Shown here: piece by piece, positions 9,668 to 21,759 of the stretch
Layout of the letters: every line of letters begins with the position of its first letter
Position numbering within the stretch: the stretch's first letter is position 1
From: Hordeum vulgare subsp. vulgare
Taxonomy: Eukaryota; Streptophyta; Magnoliopsida; Poales; Poaceae
DNA length: 64,000 nucleotides
Assembly: GCF_904849725.1 (NCBI RefSeq)
Contig: NC_058521.1
Location: 557,090,176-557,154,175, forward strand
Reading direction: 5' to 3'
The notes under the pieces: model-generated
The model's database searches: none
Told to the model about the DNA's origin: nothing
The model's input: only the letters and a program-made list of their open reading frames with translations
Made by a program: the position numbers and the translations under genes

Positions 9668-10740
9668 ATGGTGTTCACCAGGTTGAACCATGCCCCTGCT
9701 CATGAGCAAGGCGAGGGTAGTCAAGCGTCGCAGGAAGACCTGCCTCACCCGCCCTCTCCGGCGGAAGTTATGCTTGAGGCAGAGAGGAACAAAAGGGAGA
9801 CCAACCGAGTGTTAGAGCGTATTGAGCAGAATACGGCTCGTTAGCCTAGGAATGCTGCAGTGTCCCTCAACAACTTTGTGAAGCTAAATCCTCCAAAGTT
9901 TCATCATTCTGTCGATCCCCTCGATGCTGATGACTGGCTGTGCAGCATCTCACGCAATATTCGCTCTGCGAATGTTTCTGAGGCCGACAAGGTGACCTTT
10001 GCGGCGTATTTCCTGGAAGGACCCGTCAATCTATGGTGGGAGAACTTTGAAGCTATGCGTCCTGCTGAACCAGCAGCCACATGGGCAGACTTCAGTGCAG
10101 CTTTTCGTCTGTACCATATTCCAGAGGGCCTGATGGACATAAAGAGAGAGGAGTTCTGTGCCTTCACTCAGGGCAAGTTGACCATGGATGCCTATAGCCG
10201 CCAGTTCGGTAATCTCGCCCGCTATGCAACAGAGGAGGTGTCTACTGACGCCAAGAAGCAAGCAAGATTCCGTAAGGGTCTGAGCCCTAAGCTTCGTCGT
10301 GATCTGCGCCTCCACGAGTGTGCAAGCTTTCAAGCCCTGGTCAACAAGGCGATCAGTGTCGAGACAGGTCATACTGACTTTGAAGCCACAAGGAAGCACT
10401 CCCGTGACTTTGGCTCGTCTTCTGGTTCCGCATTTCCCAAACGCAGGCTGTGGGTTCCGAACAGTTCTCTGCCGCCAAGATACACTCCGAGGCCATCCTA
10501 CGTGGCGCCTCAGACGAATCAGACCAACCCTCCAGCAAAAACTTATGGTGGTCCAGCTAACAATGCTGCACCACGTGCCAACCAAGTGATATGCTACAAG
10601 TGTGGAGAACCAGGGCACTACTCCCGTGAGTGTCCTCAAAATGTGGGTGCCAAGCAACCCGGAAAGTCCGTCGGGCAAGGCAAGTCGGGCAAAGCTTACT
10701 ATGTGAAGCCAACTCCTGCACGTGGCCGTGTGAACTATGT
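9668..10740 (+). pseudogene. gag of the chromovirus-type gypsy (one in-frame stop)
   Basis: The start ATG at 9668 (MVFTRLNHAP) is in the frame used by the rest of gag-pol. A TAG at 9842-9844, probably from CAG, cuts off the first 58 codons. The frame then runs on through a retrotransposon gag domain (motifs DDWLCSI, WWENFE and [19 protein letters not shown]). It ends in a basic, proline-rich segment and one CCHC zinc knuckle, [14 protein letters not shown], near 10593-10634. Gag would form the virus-like particle in the cytoplasm and bind element RNA. Confidence 0.88.
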
Positions 10741-12595
10741 CTCAGCAGAAGAAGCTGCACAGGATCCCGACGTCATACTGGGTACGCTTCTTGTTAATCA
10801 TCACCCAACGTCTGTTCTCTTTGACACTGGGTCTTCTCATTCCTTCATTTCAGAAAGTTATGCACAGTTGCATAACATGTATTTTTGTGATATGCCAATT
10901 CCATTGGTTGTCCAAACTCCTGGTAGTAAATGGCAAACCTCTAGGATAACCTATGACAATGAAATTCTAGTAGACAGGCTAGTTTTTCTAGCCTCATTGA
11001 TAGCCTTGAAATCTTCGGATATTAATATCATCTTGGGTATGGACTGGATGTCAGCTCACTATGCCAAGATTGATACTCATTCTAGAAATGTCCAGCTTAC
11101 CCATCCCTCGGGTGAGATATTAAATGTCTCTACTCGAGTTGCCAAATGCCAACTCTATTCCTTAAATGCTAACCCTCTTCCGGAACTTGAAGACATTCCG
11201 GTAGTCCGTGACTTTCCGGATGTCTTTCCAGAGGAACTGCCAGGAATTCCACCTGACAGAGATGTAGAGTTTGTGATAGATCTTGTTCCGGGAACTGTCC
11301 CAATAGCCAGAAGACCATATAAGATGGCACCCCTGGAGCTAGCCGAACTTAAGAAGCAACTAGATGAGGCCTTGAATAAAGGTTTCATTCGTCCTAGCTC
11401 TTCTCCTTGGGCTTGCCCCGTCCTCTTCGTCAAGAAGAAAGACGGAACGGATCGGATGGTTGTAGATTACCGACCGGTTAATCTGGTCACCATAAAGAAC
11501 AAGTATCCGCTCCCCAAGATCAACGATCTGTACGATCAGCTCGCTGGGTCCTCAGTATTCTCCAAAATTGATTTGAGGTTGGGATACCATCAAATCAAGA
11601 TCAAGAACGGGGACATTCCAAAAACGGCTTTTGTTACTCGTTATGGCCAATACGAGTACACCGTCATGTCCTTCGGTTTTACCAATGCCCCAGCCACCTT
11701 CTCTCGTTTGATGAATTCAATCTTCATGGAGTATTTGGATAAATTCGTCGTGGTATACCTCGATGATATTCTCATCTACTCGAAGAACGAACAAGAACAT
11801 GTCGAGCATCTAAGGCTGGTATTGATGAAACTTCGAGAGCATTGCCTTTATGCCAAGTTTTCAAAATGTGAATTTTGGTTACCAGAAGTGACCTATCTAG
11901 GTCACGTAATCTGTGGTAAGGGTATTGCTGTCAATCCCGAGAGAGTTCAAGCTGTCCTTGATTGGACTCAACCTGAATCGGTTAAGCAAGTTAGGAGTTT
12001 TCTTGGTCTAGCGAGCTATTGTCGCCGCTTTGTCGAGAATTTCTCCAAGGTTGCAAAGCCTCTAACTGAACTCCTCAAGAAGGATAAAAATTTCGAGTGG
12101 ACACCACAGTGTGAGCATAGTTTTCAGGAACTGAAAAGACGCCTGACTTCCGCACCAGTGTTGCTACCACCAGATTTTTCTAAGGACTTTGTTATCTATT
12201 GCGACGCCTCGCGACAAGGATTAGGTTGCATTCTCATGCAAGATCGTCATGTGATCGCATACGCATCTCGACAGTTGCATGCACATGAGGATAATTATCC
12301 CACACATGACCTTGAGCTTGCAGCTGTGGTCCATGCACTAAAAACCTGGCGATATTACCTTCTGGGTAATCGTTGCGAAATATTCACTGATCACCAAAGT
12401 CTGAAATATATCTTCACCCAGCCGGATTTGAATCTCAGACAAAGACGGTGGGTTAAGTTGATCTCGGATTACGACTTAGGGATAACTTACACCCCGAGAA
12501 AGGCCAATGTTATGGCTGATGCACTAAGTTGTAAATCTTATTGTAACAATTTGATGCTACAACAAGGTCAACCACATCTCTATGAGGACTTTTAG
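10741..12595 (+). pseudogene. pol: protease, reverse transcriptase and RNase H of the chromovirus-type gypsy
   Basis: It continues the gag frame. The aspartic protease active site is [12 protein letters not shown] with the downstream flap ILGMDWMS. The RT follows with the fingers motif [15 protein letters not shown], the first catalytic Asp in [12 protein letters not shown], and the YLDDIL box near 11756-11773. RNase H follows with [10 protein letters not shown], the Glu in [19 protein letters not shown] and the final Asp in MADALS. A TAG at 12593-12595 separates it from integrase, which continues in the same frame. Apart from that stop all catalytic residues I can place are present. Confidence 0.9.
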
Positions 12596-14140
12596 AAGTT
12601 GAATCTTCATATTGTTCCTCAAGGATTCCTTTCTACCCTGGTGGCGAAGCCTACCCTTAAGGATCAAATTATAGCTGGCCAAAAGCGTGAAAAGGGTATA
12701 TCACGGATCAAGGAGAATATTTTTAGCGGAAACGCTAAAGAATTTTCCTTGAACGATCAAGGTGTTGTGTTCTTCCAGAATCGTCTAGTGGTTCCTAGGA
12801 ACCCACGTCTAAGGCAGTTAATCCTTAAGGAGGCCCATGATTCTCCTCTCACCATTCATCCCGGTAGTACTAAGATGTATCAGGACCTACGCCAGAGGTT
12901 CTGGTGGACTAGGATGAAGAGAGAAATTGCTGAGTTCATTGCTAACTGCGACGTTTGTCGTCGAGTTAAGGCAGAACATCAAAGGCCTGCTGGCACCCTT
13001 CAACCTCTAGCTATTCCTGAATGGAAATGGGATAAAGTTAGTATGGACTTCATTACCGGATTTCCCAAGACCAAGAAAGGAAGTAATGCTATCTTTGTGG
13101 TCATTGACCGTCTTTCCAAAGTGGCTCATTTTCTTCCCGTTCGTGAGAGTACAACAGCTAGCCAGCTAGCAGAGTTATATATCTGTCGAATAGTGTCTCT
13201 TCATGGTGTTCCCCTGGAGATTAACTCGGACCGTGGGAGTATCTTTACTTCTCGCTTCTGGGAAAGTTTTCAGAATGCCATGGGGACTCACTTGTCTTTT
13301 AGCATTGCTTTCCATCCCCAATCAAGTGGTCAAGTAGAAAGAGTGAATCAAATCCTAGAAGATATGCTCCGAGCTTGTAATATATCATTCGGTATGAATT
13401 GGGAGAAGTGCCTTCCATTCGCCGAATTCGCTTATAACAATAGTTATCAATCAAGCTTGGGCAAAGCTCCTTTTGAAGTTCTCCATGGACGAAGATATCG
13501 AACACCTCTTAATTGGTCAGAAACCGGAGAGAGGCAACTCTTTGGCCCGGATATGATCCAGGATGCAGAAGAGCAGGTTCGCATTATTCGTGAAAAGTTG
13601 AAAACAGCCCAGTCTCGTCAAAAGAGCCAATATGATCGTCATCATAAGGCTGTGACCTTTGAAGTTGACGAGAAGGCTTACCTTCGGGTTACACCTTTGA
13701 AGGATACCCATCGATTCGGTATCAAGGGCAAGTTGGCTCCTCGTTACATTGGTCCTTTTCGCATTCTTGCCAAACGAGGAGAAGTTGCCTACCAGTTGGA
13801 ACTTCCTCCGCATGTTTCCAAGGTTCATGATTTCTTCCACGTCTCGCAACTCAGGTGTTCCTTTTCGGATCCTATCCGTGAAGTGGACCACGAAACGCTT
13901 GATCTCCAAGATAACCTTTTATACCGAGAATACCCCGTGCGTATTCTTGATCAAGCTGAGCGTACCACTCGACGTCGAAACCTCAAGTTTCTTCAAGTTC
14001 AATGGTCAAATCATTCTGAAAAGGAGGCAACTTGGGAAAGAGAGGATCGTCTCCGACTTGAGTATCCTGCGTTATTCCCGACGACTTCTAAATCTTGGGA
14101 CGAGATTCTTTTGAGTAGGGGTGAGTTGTCACATCCCTGA
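12596..14140 (+). pseudogene. pol: integrase with chromodomain-like tail of the chromovirus-type gypsy
   Basis: It is in frame with the RNase H part but beyond the TAG at 12593. The HHCC zinc finger spans EAHDSPLTIHPG to CDVCRRVK. The catalytic triad is visible as SMDFITGF, NSDRGSIFTS and HPQSSGQVERVNQ. A GPF/Y-type segment (PRYIGPFRIL) is followed by a chromodomain-like module (PVRILDQAERTTRRRNLKFL, then VQWSNHSEKEATWE). Chromodomains direct chromovirus integration towards heterochromatin. The frame ends at 14140, 13 bases inside the 3' LTR. Confidence 0.88.
14112..14126 (+). promoter_or_regulatory. polypurine tract of the chromovirus-type gypsy
   Basis: TGAGTAGGGGTGAGT directly precedes the TGTCACATCC start of the 3' LTR. 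The purine-rich run just before the LTR is the expected plus-strand primer. It lies inside the last codons of pol. Confidence 0.65.
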
Positions 14141-17100
14141 CACCTTAAGCAAGTTAGCTTGTGCTCATGTTTTATTTGCATTGCATCTAGGAAATTATCA
14201 ACAAGAACAAAGTAAGTGGTGAAGGAAAATTCAACAAACCCTAGCCACTTCTCAAATTAAAGGAAATTCCAAACTAGTTAAAATCAATGAACCCAAAATG
14301 GCCTCAAGAAAAGTTCAATCTTTCTGGTAATTCTTGAAAACAAATAAGCAATAAAGGAAACCATTTATTTTATACTCCTGGCATTTTAAATAAATGCAAA
14401 AGCTACTGGTTTCAAGTTTTAAATTTGAAATCAGAAAATTTAAGCTTTCAAAAATGTCGAAAACTTTAGGAATGGTTGGAAATATTCCAACAAATATTCT
14501 GGGGTGTTCAAAATAGTTTTTATAACCTAATTGGGAGCTCAAATAAATAGTAAATCAATGAAATAGCAAAACAGAAACAAAATAGAAAAAAAAGAGAAAA
14601 TAAACTACCTGACTCTCACCTGGCCCGGCCCAGCTCTTCCTGTCGTCTTCCTCCCCCGCCAGTGGGCAGCAGGAGGTGGCCGCCGCGTACTCTGGCGCGG
14701 CCACGCACCTGTGCGCCTGCCTGGCCGCCACCTCGCGCTGGCAAGCACAGGGATATCCACCCCGAGCCCATCCCTATCCGTTCCCCAGCTCCAGTTCCCC
14801 CCTCCTCTCGGGATCTCTCCTCCCTCCTTCTGCCGCCATTGCCAAGAGCCCGAGCTCGAGCCGCCGCGCCTCTAGCCACAGGACCTCCCCTCCGAGTAGT
14901 CCAGTAGCTTCACCTCATCTAACTGGTTCTGTCTGCAACGGCCGAAGTCTCCTCGAGCTCTGCAACGTCCCCAACGCCATCGTCTTCAACCTTCGGTCGC
15001 CGGCAAAACGACGGCGAAATGCCGGCAATAGCCCTTCCCCGAGCCGTTTAAGCCCTTCTCTGCACTCCCCGTGAGCCTGCGATCTTTTCGCCTCTCCTTC
15101 CCCTCGGATCCGTGCCCCCTAGCCACTGGACCATCGAACCCGTACTCCGGCAGCCGCCCCGACTCGTCCCCGGCTTACTCCGGCCACCTATAGCTCTCCC
15201 TGAGGCCAGCGCTGGATGAGGTCGAGCCTGGAGATCACTCCAGTGCTCTCAGCATCCTTTTCCGAGCACCACAGCACGTTTTAGCTCTCTCCGGCGAGCC
15301 CTCCTCCGTGCCCGTGGTCGCCGCCGCCATATTCCGGTGGGGGCCGACGTGGCCAACCTAACCCAGAAGTTTAAAGCCTAAACACTCACTGACAGTGGGT
15401 CCAAGGCCAAGTTAAACCCAATTAGGGGCTGGTCAGCGCGGGATTAGCCCCTGAGACGCTGACCAGTGGGTCCCCCCTGTCAGGTTTGACCTGATCAGGT
15501 CAGTTGACCTGCTGATGTCAGGCTGACGCAATAAAGGGGTTTTCCAGTATAAAAATAATTCCAGAAATGTTTAAAACTTCAAAAAATCATAGAAATTAAT
15601 CTGTAACTCCAATGAAAATAATTTATATATGAAAAAGTATCAGAAAAATTCAAGGATTCTGAATATGTCATTTTCAAACATGTTTGAAAATGTTACAGAA
15701 CCCAAACATGTAGATTAATGAATAAGTTAATTCTTATAAATACTTTGTAGATGAAATTTGGCAAATATTTAAATTTCACTATAAATGACATGATCAAACA
15801 CTGTCCTAATTACAAACCAGCAACCTAACATGTCATCCCATGAATGTTAAAAGCAAGTTGATGTGAGCATCAGGTCGAATCAATGAAAATGGTATTCGAG
15901 AATACCCCGTTTGAAGTGATATTTGAATTTGATTCAAATCAACTTCAAACCTAATACATGATAGCCATAATAGTATACCATCTTGCATTCTCATGCCATG
16001 CTCATGCATCATCTTGATTGCATATGTTTGTTATTGATTGTTGTCATTCCTTTCGGTAGGCTCCACTCCCCCGGATTCCACCGAATATTCGTCTGACGGA
16101 TATTGTCACTCCTCTGAGCAACAAGGCAAGCAACCATTTTGATCATCCCGATAAATCCCATGTTCTTGCTCCTGCACTTACTTATTGCATTAGGATCAAA
16201 TGCTTCAAATGCTTTTGCCACGTTAGTTGAACCCACTTCCTTTGCATGACCTATCCTTGTCACAATAAATAGCCGAACCTTGCAACCTAGCATACCTGGT
16301 AGTTGCTTGAGCCATGATGTGTCTTATCCTGCTATGCATGCTATGCTTAGAGTTGTGTATGGTCTGTCATCTGGGAGATGAACAGAATTGTGAGAATGTG
16401 TTCGGTAAGCAAAGGTTGTGTGTTGAACCTGATTTGGTAAAGGTACCGGTGAAAGGCTGTGTAGGAGTACATGGTGGGTTGTTTCATTGGAATCGTCCTT
16501 AGGAACTGAGTTCCGTGTATGTAATCCAAGACGAGATACTACCACATGCTGGGCCCTGAAATATGACCCCGCTCGACTTATCAATCGCTTAGTACTCGGT
16601 CCAGGAGTTGCAAGTAGTTTCTGGTGTTTATAGTCATGCTGGAGGCCGTGCATGGTGCTGACCTAAGAGGTGGGCTGTGATGCGGTAGGCAGTGGCACGG
16701 TGTACCAAGTGGCACCCGGATGGTGGGCTTGGGAACCCTGCGCACATCGTTTGGGGCCGTGGCGGAAACCTCGGCCGGACTTCCGTGCGGGTTACCCTCA
16801 GATAGGCGATAGACCTGGACTAGGTACTAATGTGGTTAACGGTCGTGGCCGACTCCCTCGCTGGGCTTCTGCTTGAAGGTTTCCTAGGTGCATGACGTGC
16901 ACATGGCGATAAGTGGCGAGAGCGTGTGTGACGAAGTACACCCCTGCAGGGTTATGATCTATTCGAATAGCCGCGTCCGCGGATATGGACTACTTGGAGA
17001 TATATGTTGTTCATAGATAACTTCAATGGCTACTCATAAAATTGTCAAGATAAGCGTGAGTGTCGTGGACGGCATTTCCGTATGGAGAAGGAATTATTCC

Positions 17101-18125
17101 ACGATGGGGTATTGTTGTGGTGTTAGTGGACTCGTGTGCGAGAAATCAAGTTGTCAAAATTATTTAAAAATGCAAATTGTCAAAATGAAAGTCAAATGCT
17201 GGCTTTCCGCATGAAACCCCACCATACCTTATTGATACATTGCATGAGTAGTTAGTTATCCTAAAGTCTTGCTGAGTACCTCCGTACTCATGTTTGCTTA
17301 ATAAATGTTGCAAAGGTTGCTAATGACCCTAATGGAGGGTTCTTCATAGACATCGACGATGACGAGTAGCTGGTGTCCCAGCTACGATCTAGCCCTAGGT
17401 TGGGTCTATAGTATAGTCAGGCCATGTGCCTTCTAGTTGCACCTGTCTGTACTCAGACAGTTTTAAACACTTCCGCTGCCTTGTAACTAAATGACCGCTA
17501 TGATGGGTCATGAGACCCTTACCGTGTAATATTATGTGTGTGGCTCTTCCGAGCCTCTTAAATAAAGCTTGTATGTTTATGGTTATGTTGTGATGCCATC
17601 GATGTATCTATACGTATCGGTATGCCATGCGTACATGTGTCATACTTGATATGTATGGGGTTCGATTACCTAGCCATGAACTTTAGTAGCACTCCTTACA
17701 GGGAAATGCCCCTTTGTGATCCAACGAGCCATGGTAGCTCGCTACTGCTCCGGACACATTGGTTGACCGGCATGTGTCCTTCTTACTGCTGTGTCTGTCC
17801 CCTTTGGGGAAATGTCACGCGATGTAATGGAGTCCTTGTAGCTTGCTACGACTCGTCTACATTCGCTGGTAACCGACACCTGCTTTGTTGGGTCATGTAT
17901 GTCTGTCCCTGTGCGGTACTGCCACTTTGGTTTATGACTAGACTTGTCGATCCGGGTTCTTTGACATTGGAATGCTAGCAACACAATTGCATACGTGAGT
18001 CAAAAGACGCAAACGGTCCCGGCTAAGGTAAGGCTGCAGCCGTGGGGTTAACCGTGCGTGAGACCGCAAAGGGATGCGATGTGTTACAGGCTGGATTCCT
18101 ATGGCTTAGGATCGGGGTCCCGACA
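14127..18125 (+). repeat. 3' LTR of the chromovirus-type gypsy
   Basis: A 3,999-bp copy of the 5' LTR with intact TG...CA tips (TGTCACATCC to TCCCGACA), followed by the GTCAC duplication. Small differences from the 5' copy are scattered along the whole length. Confidence 0.95.
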
Positions 18126-18130
18126 GTCAC
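18126..18130. repeat. target-site duplication GTCAC, right copy
   Basis: It matches 4115-4119 and follows the terminal CA of the 3' LTR. Confidence 0.95.
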
Positions 18131-18304
18131 CGTGTCAGCGAGGAGGATGAGCATGTCCGTCGCTACATGGTTGCGTTTGAGGGCAGGTTCGAGCATACCT
18201 GGCAGGTTCTTCGGGGATCTCACTTGAGCTATGATCCTATGATGGTTCCTTCTCTTTGGGTGTCCACCGCCCGCGCCGATACCCGTCGGGCGCTACGGTT
18301 CTAG
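18131..18304 (+). pseudogene. unknown CACTA ORF, 3' part (57 codons plus stop)
   Basis: It continues the frame opened at 3892 after the gypsy insertion and ends at TAG 18302-18304. Visible motifs are RVSEEDEHVRRYMVAFEG, HTWQVLRGSHLSYDP and VPSLWVSTARADTRRALRF. The absence of any stop or frameshift across both halves suggests the frame was still intact when the gypsy element arrived, unlike the PF03004 gene downstream. Function unknown. Confidence 0.55.
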
Positions 18305-18620
18305 ATGTATCAGTGATGCTATATCTATGATAGTATTCGAGGAGTATTAGTGATAATATTCGACGATGTACGGACAAAAGAGAGGATGTATTTGCTTATA
18401 ACTGAATGCATGCTAATTTGAATACTACTTTATTTTACGATTTGGTTTTGCTTATTGAATGCTCAAATTGGAAAAGTACTCCAACTTTGAATACTATGCA
18501 GAAATCTAGGAGTCCCGGGTGGAGCCACGACCCGGGACTAAAGTTGTTTTGGAACGGAGTTCCTGATAGAATAATTCTTTTTTGTTATAAAGGTTAAGAG
18601 AATCCGTTTTTTGCAGAACT
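18305..18620 (+). other. AT-rich CACTA spacer with one internal hairpin and a splice acceptor
   Basis: No gene is seen. 18511-18542 is a subterminal-type hairpin (AGTCCCGGG...CCCGGGACTAAAG) nearly identical to the 5' copy at 2796-2828. A strong acceptor, CCGTTTTTTGCAG, ends at 18616, four bases before the ATG of the PF03004-type gene, so this spacer probably contains or is an intron. Confidence 0.5.
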
Positions 18621-21389
18621 ATGGATCCACATATCAGGAACCTTAAAGAGGAAGAACTTCTCGAAGATATAATCAAAGACGGCCCCGACGTTGAACCAGC
18701 TGAATCTCCGTTGTCATATCTAAACCCCTCCGGATATGGAATGGAGGTCGAGCGACACGAAGATGAAGCCGATGGGGCAGGAGATAGGTCCAATGACGGA
18801 GAAGGTGATAGCTCCACTGATGGAGAAGCCGGTGGAGAAGCCGGTGAAGAAATAATAAAGTCCGGCGAGGTATACATATGAAGTTCGACAATCACTTGTA
18901 ATATGTGAAAAATATTGGAGATAGCTCTATATTGTATACATATACATTCATTTGACGAATGTTTCTCCCTCTTAGGCCTCCACATCGAGCAAAGCTACGA
19001 AATGAGGCCCGACTAGAAAGTTGGATGCACGGACGCATTACACCTTTGAGGTGATATTGCCTACGCGCGAACCCAAGCTTCCTAAGAATGCTGCTGACAC
19101 ATTCAAGAAGCAATGCGGAGTTCTCGTTAGGGATCACGTCCCGATCAGCGTTCGGGAGTGGAACAAGCGCAAAGGGGCAGCCGATAGTGACTATGTCGCC
19201 GAAAGGTACAAAGATAATCTGTGGAATGATCTCATGTCACATTTCAACCTGCCAGAATGTGAGAATGAAGACGCCACAGACAAACTGAGGGCCAAAGTCA
19301 AGCAGTGGACTCTAAAGAACATGGCCAAACTGTTCCGTAGCTGGAAGAAGAAGCTATGGAAAAACTATCTGAAGACAAAGAAAGTGCCAGTATTCGAGGG
19401 GTATCTAGCCAAGCAGGCGAATCAGTGGAAGGCATTTCAAGAGTACAGGGAGTCAGAAGATGCCCAGGCATTATCAGAAAAGAACAAGATAAATGCCGAC
19501 AAGAAGAAATATCACCACAAGCTGGGGCCAGGGGCTATGAGACTGCCATCCCAAAGTGGGATAAGAAAGAGCAAGATCTGCTAGATAAAGGCATCGTACC
19601 TGAACCACTCCGTGATGAGTGGGAATTGAGAGCAAGAAATTGGTTCCTTGCGTATGGTGGGTCGTACGACGAAAAAACAGGGGACCTCATCTGCAGTGAC
19701 GGTCTTAGGATACCCAGGGAGAATTGGAAAAGGATAGTGAAAGAAATTAAGGAGGGAAAAAGAAAGTTCACTGCAGATAGAGAGAAAGATTTGCTCACAC
19801 TAGTCCTCGGCAATGACGAATATGGAGGACAAACGCGAGGCTTCGGTCCTTCTTACCCGTGGTGGCTTGGGTTTGCCAGAGACCAAGACACTTACAGAAG
19901 CCAAGAGAGAGCAAAGAAGTGGCAGAAGGATGAGGAGAATGACAAGTTCAACCAGTTGCTTGCCAGGATTAACGAGCAACAGAGGCAGATTGATGAGCTT
20001 AGAGGAGTAGCGTGCCAGGAAGATCCTGCACTTGATATTACCGGCGCCCCATCTAAGCGGAAAAGCAGCGTGGGTGAATCTGAGGCCCCGCCCGACGATG
20101 CACGAAGAATGATAGAGGGCGGTCCCGGCTACCCCGTGGATGCAATCAAGGAGTCAACATCATGTGAACTCCATCAGAAATTCAAGAACATATCCATGAA
20201 GGTGGCCGTCGGACAAGCTTTACCTTCTGGCCCTGATGCACGCTGGCATGGCCGTGAGATTCCAGCTGGCTTTGCTAAAGTCGGGGTGGATGAAATCATG
20301 GCGGGGTTTCATGATATGGAGCTCGACATAGCTGGACCCGAAGATAAGAGGACACTCGGAGAAGTACTGGGTGGAGTCATCCTATGGGACAAGAACTACA
20401 TCAAGCTTCCAGGCTCGGCCCCAAGGACAACACCGCCTCCGAGTTGTCGCAGGTCACCTACACCTCCATTACCTCCAAGCCCTCCACATGATGTCGGCCA
20501 GCACAACACGAGTCCATCTCGATCACTACCGTCGGACTTGGGTCGACCGTCTCCGCCGCCGCCTGCACAGGATACTTAGCGGAAGCGTGCCACCAAGAAC
20601 GCTCCGCCGACAATTTCTAAGCGACGGAGCCCCCCAAAGCGCAAACGGTCGCCCCTCCCAAAGGTACCTCATGCTAATCTTCCTATCAGACCTTATGATC
20701 GCACCCCCCGAGGAAAACACCAGGATAGCAAAGTAACATCATGATGCGCAGATGAAAAAGAAGGAACCCGAGCCCCGCCCGGAATACACTGAGAAGCAAA
20801 TAGCATTTGCAAAATACTTCACGACCCTTCCATCACAGTATGACTTACACCATAAGCCTGATGACTATACACGCACATTGCAGAAGGAAGTGAAAAAGAG
20901 CAGATCACGTGCAAGTGCAAGTGGGAGCAAATCAAGTTCAACTACATGCAAGAAAAAATCAGACATTCCTCAGCTTGGATAACAGGCCAAACAGTCGATC
21001 CCACCCCTCAATGTGTTAACCGGGAATGTTCCCCCTCCAGTGCAGGGGCAAGATTTTGAATTAGCAAAGAAGTGGGCGGCTGAATGGGGTGTCTTGGTTG
21101 AAGATGTTCTGGCTTCCCAAGACGACAGGTTACCCAAGGCTGTGCTAGCCCCTAAGCCACAGTTTGTCATGGGAGAGCTTTTGGTCAGCAAAGATGATCT
21201 CCCAACAAATATGCGTTACTTGCATACATGGTACTTAAGTGAATCAAAGAATGGGACAACGATGATCGTGGTGAGTGTCCCACGGGAGTACTACGGCCGC
21301 CCCGAAGAAATCCATATCGACTTTGATGAACTCTTCTAGATGTACAATGGCGACGCCCTCGACAAATCACTTATGAGTTGCTATTGTAT
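18621..21389 (+). pseudogene. CACTA PF03004-type transposase-related gene, N-terminal part, degraded
   Basis: Exon 1 (18621-18869) codes for an acidic N-terminus (MDPHIRNLKEEELLEDIIKD, then Asp/Glu/Gly-rich). A 106-bp phase-0 intron, 18870-18975, is bounded by GAG|GTATAC and CTCTTAG|GCC. Exon 2 codes for the plant Ptta/En/Spm-type region: KLDARTHYTFEVI, RNWFLAYGGSYDEKTGDL, GFGPSYPWWLGFARDQDTY and the coiled QLLARINEQQRQIDELRG. A Pro/Ser-rich stretch and DFELAKKWAAEWG follow. A donor (GTAAGT) follows 21389. Damage: TGA at 19003, a single-base deletion near 19538, TAG at 20577, an extra C near 20706, TAA codons near 20734 and 20980, and TAG at 21337. Such proteins accompany TNP2 in CACTA elements; the exact role is unclear. 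Confidence 0.8.
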
Positions 21390-21474
21390 GTAAGTTTTTC
21401 AATTCGTTGTCTACATATAACTTTTTAGTTATTTCAATTCATTTTCTATATATAACTTGTACTCTATTATATAG

Positions 21475-21703
21475 AATGAAGATTCTGGATTGTAGAAGTA
21501 AGAACATCCTAAATATTGGGTTTATTGACAGATAAAATACATATAGCGACGCTAACTGATAAACCCAAGGAGACGGAGGAAAACCTTCTAAGGTTTCTAA
21601 CAGATCAAAATTTCTGTGACCACATACTGTTTCCATACAACTTCAGGTGAGGGTCTTTACTCTGTTGTGTCCATTCACTTATAAGTGTAATTGATAAGTT
21701 ATT

Positions 21704-21759
<56 letters not shown>

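Larger units (their letters stand above)
4120..18125 (+). mobile_element. complete Ty3/gypsy chromovirus-type LTR retrotransposon
   Basis: A 14,006-bp element with two LTRs of 3,999 bp each, a Met-tRNA-type primer site, an extra ORF before gag, a single-frame gag-pol and a C-terminal chromodomain-like region, flanked by GTCAC. Gene order PR-RT-RNase H-integrase-chromodomain with very long LTRs fits the Tekay/Del branch of plant chromoviruses. Two in-frame TAG codons in gag-pol and damaged 5' LTR tips make the copy inactive. By eye, the first 500 bases of the two LTRs differ by about 3%, suggesting an age of the order of a million years at usual grass rates. It inserted in the sense orientation of the CACTA ORF. 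Confidence 0.93.
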
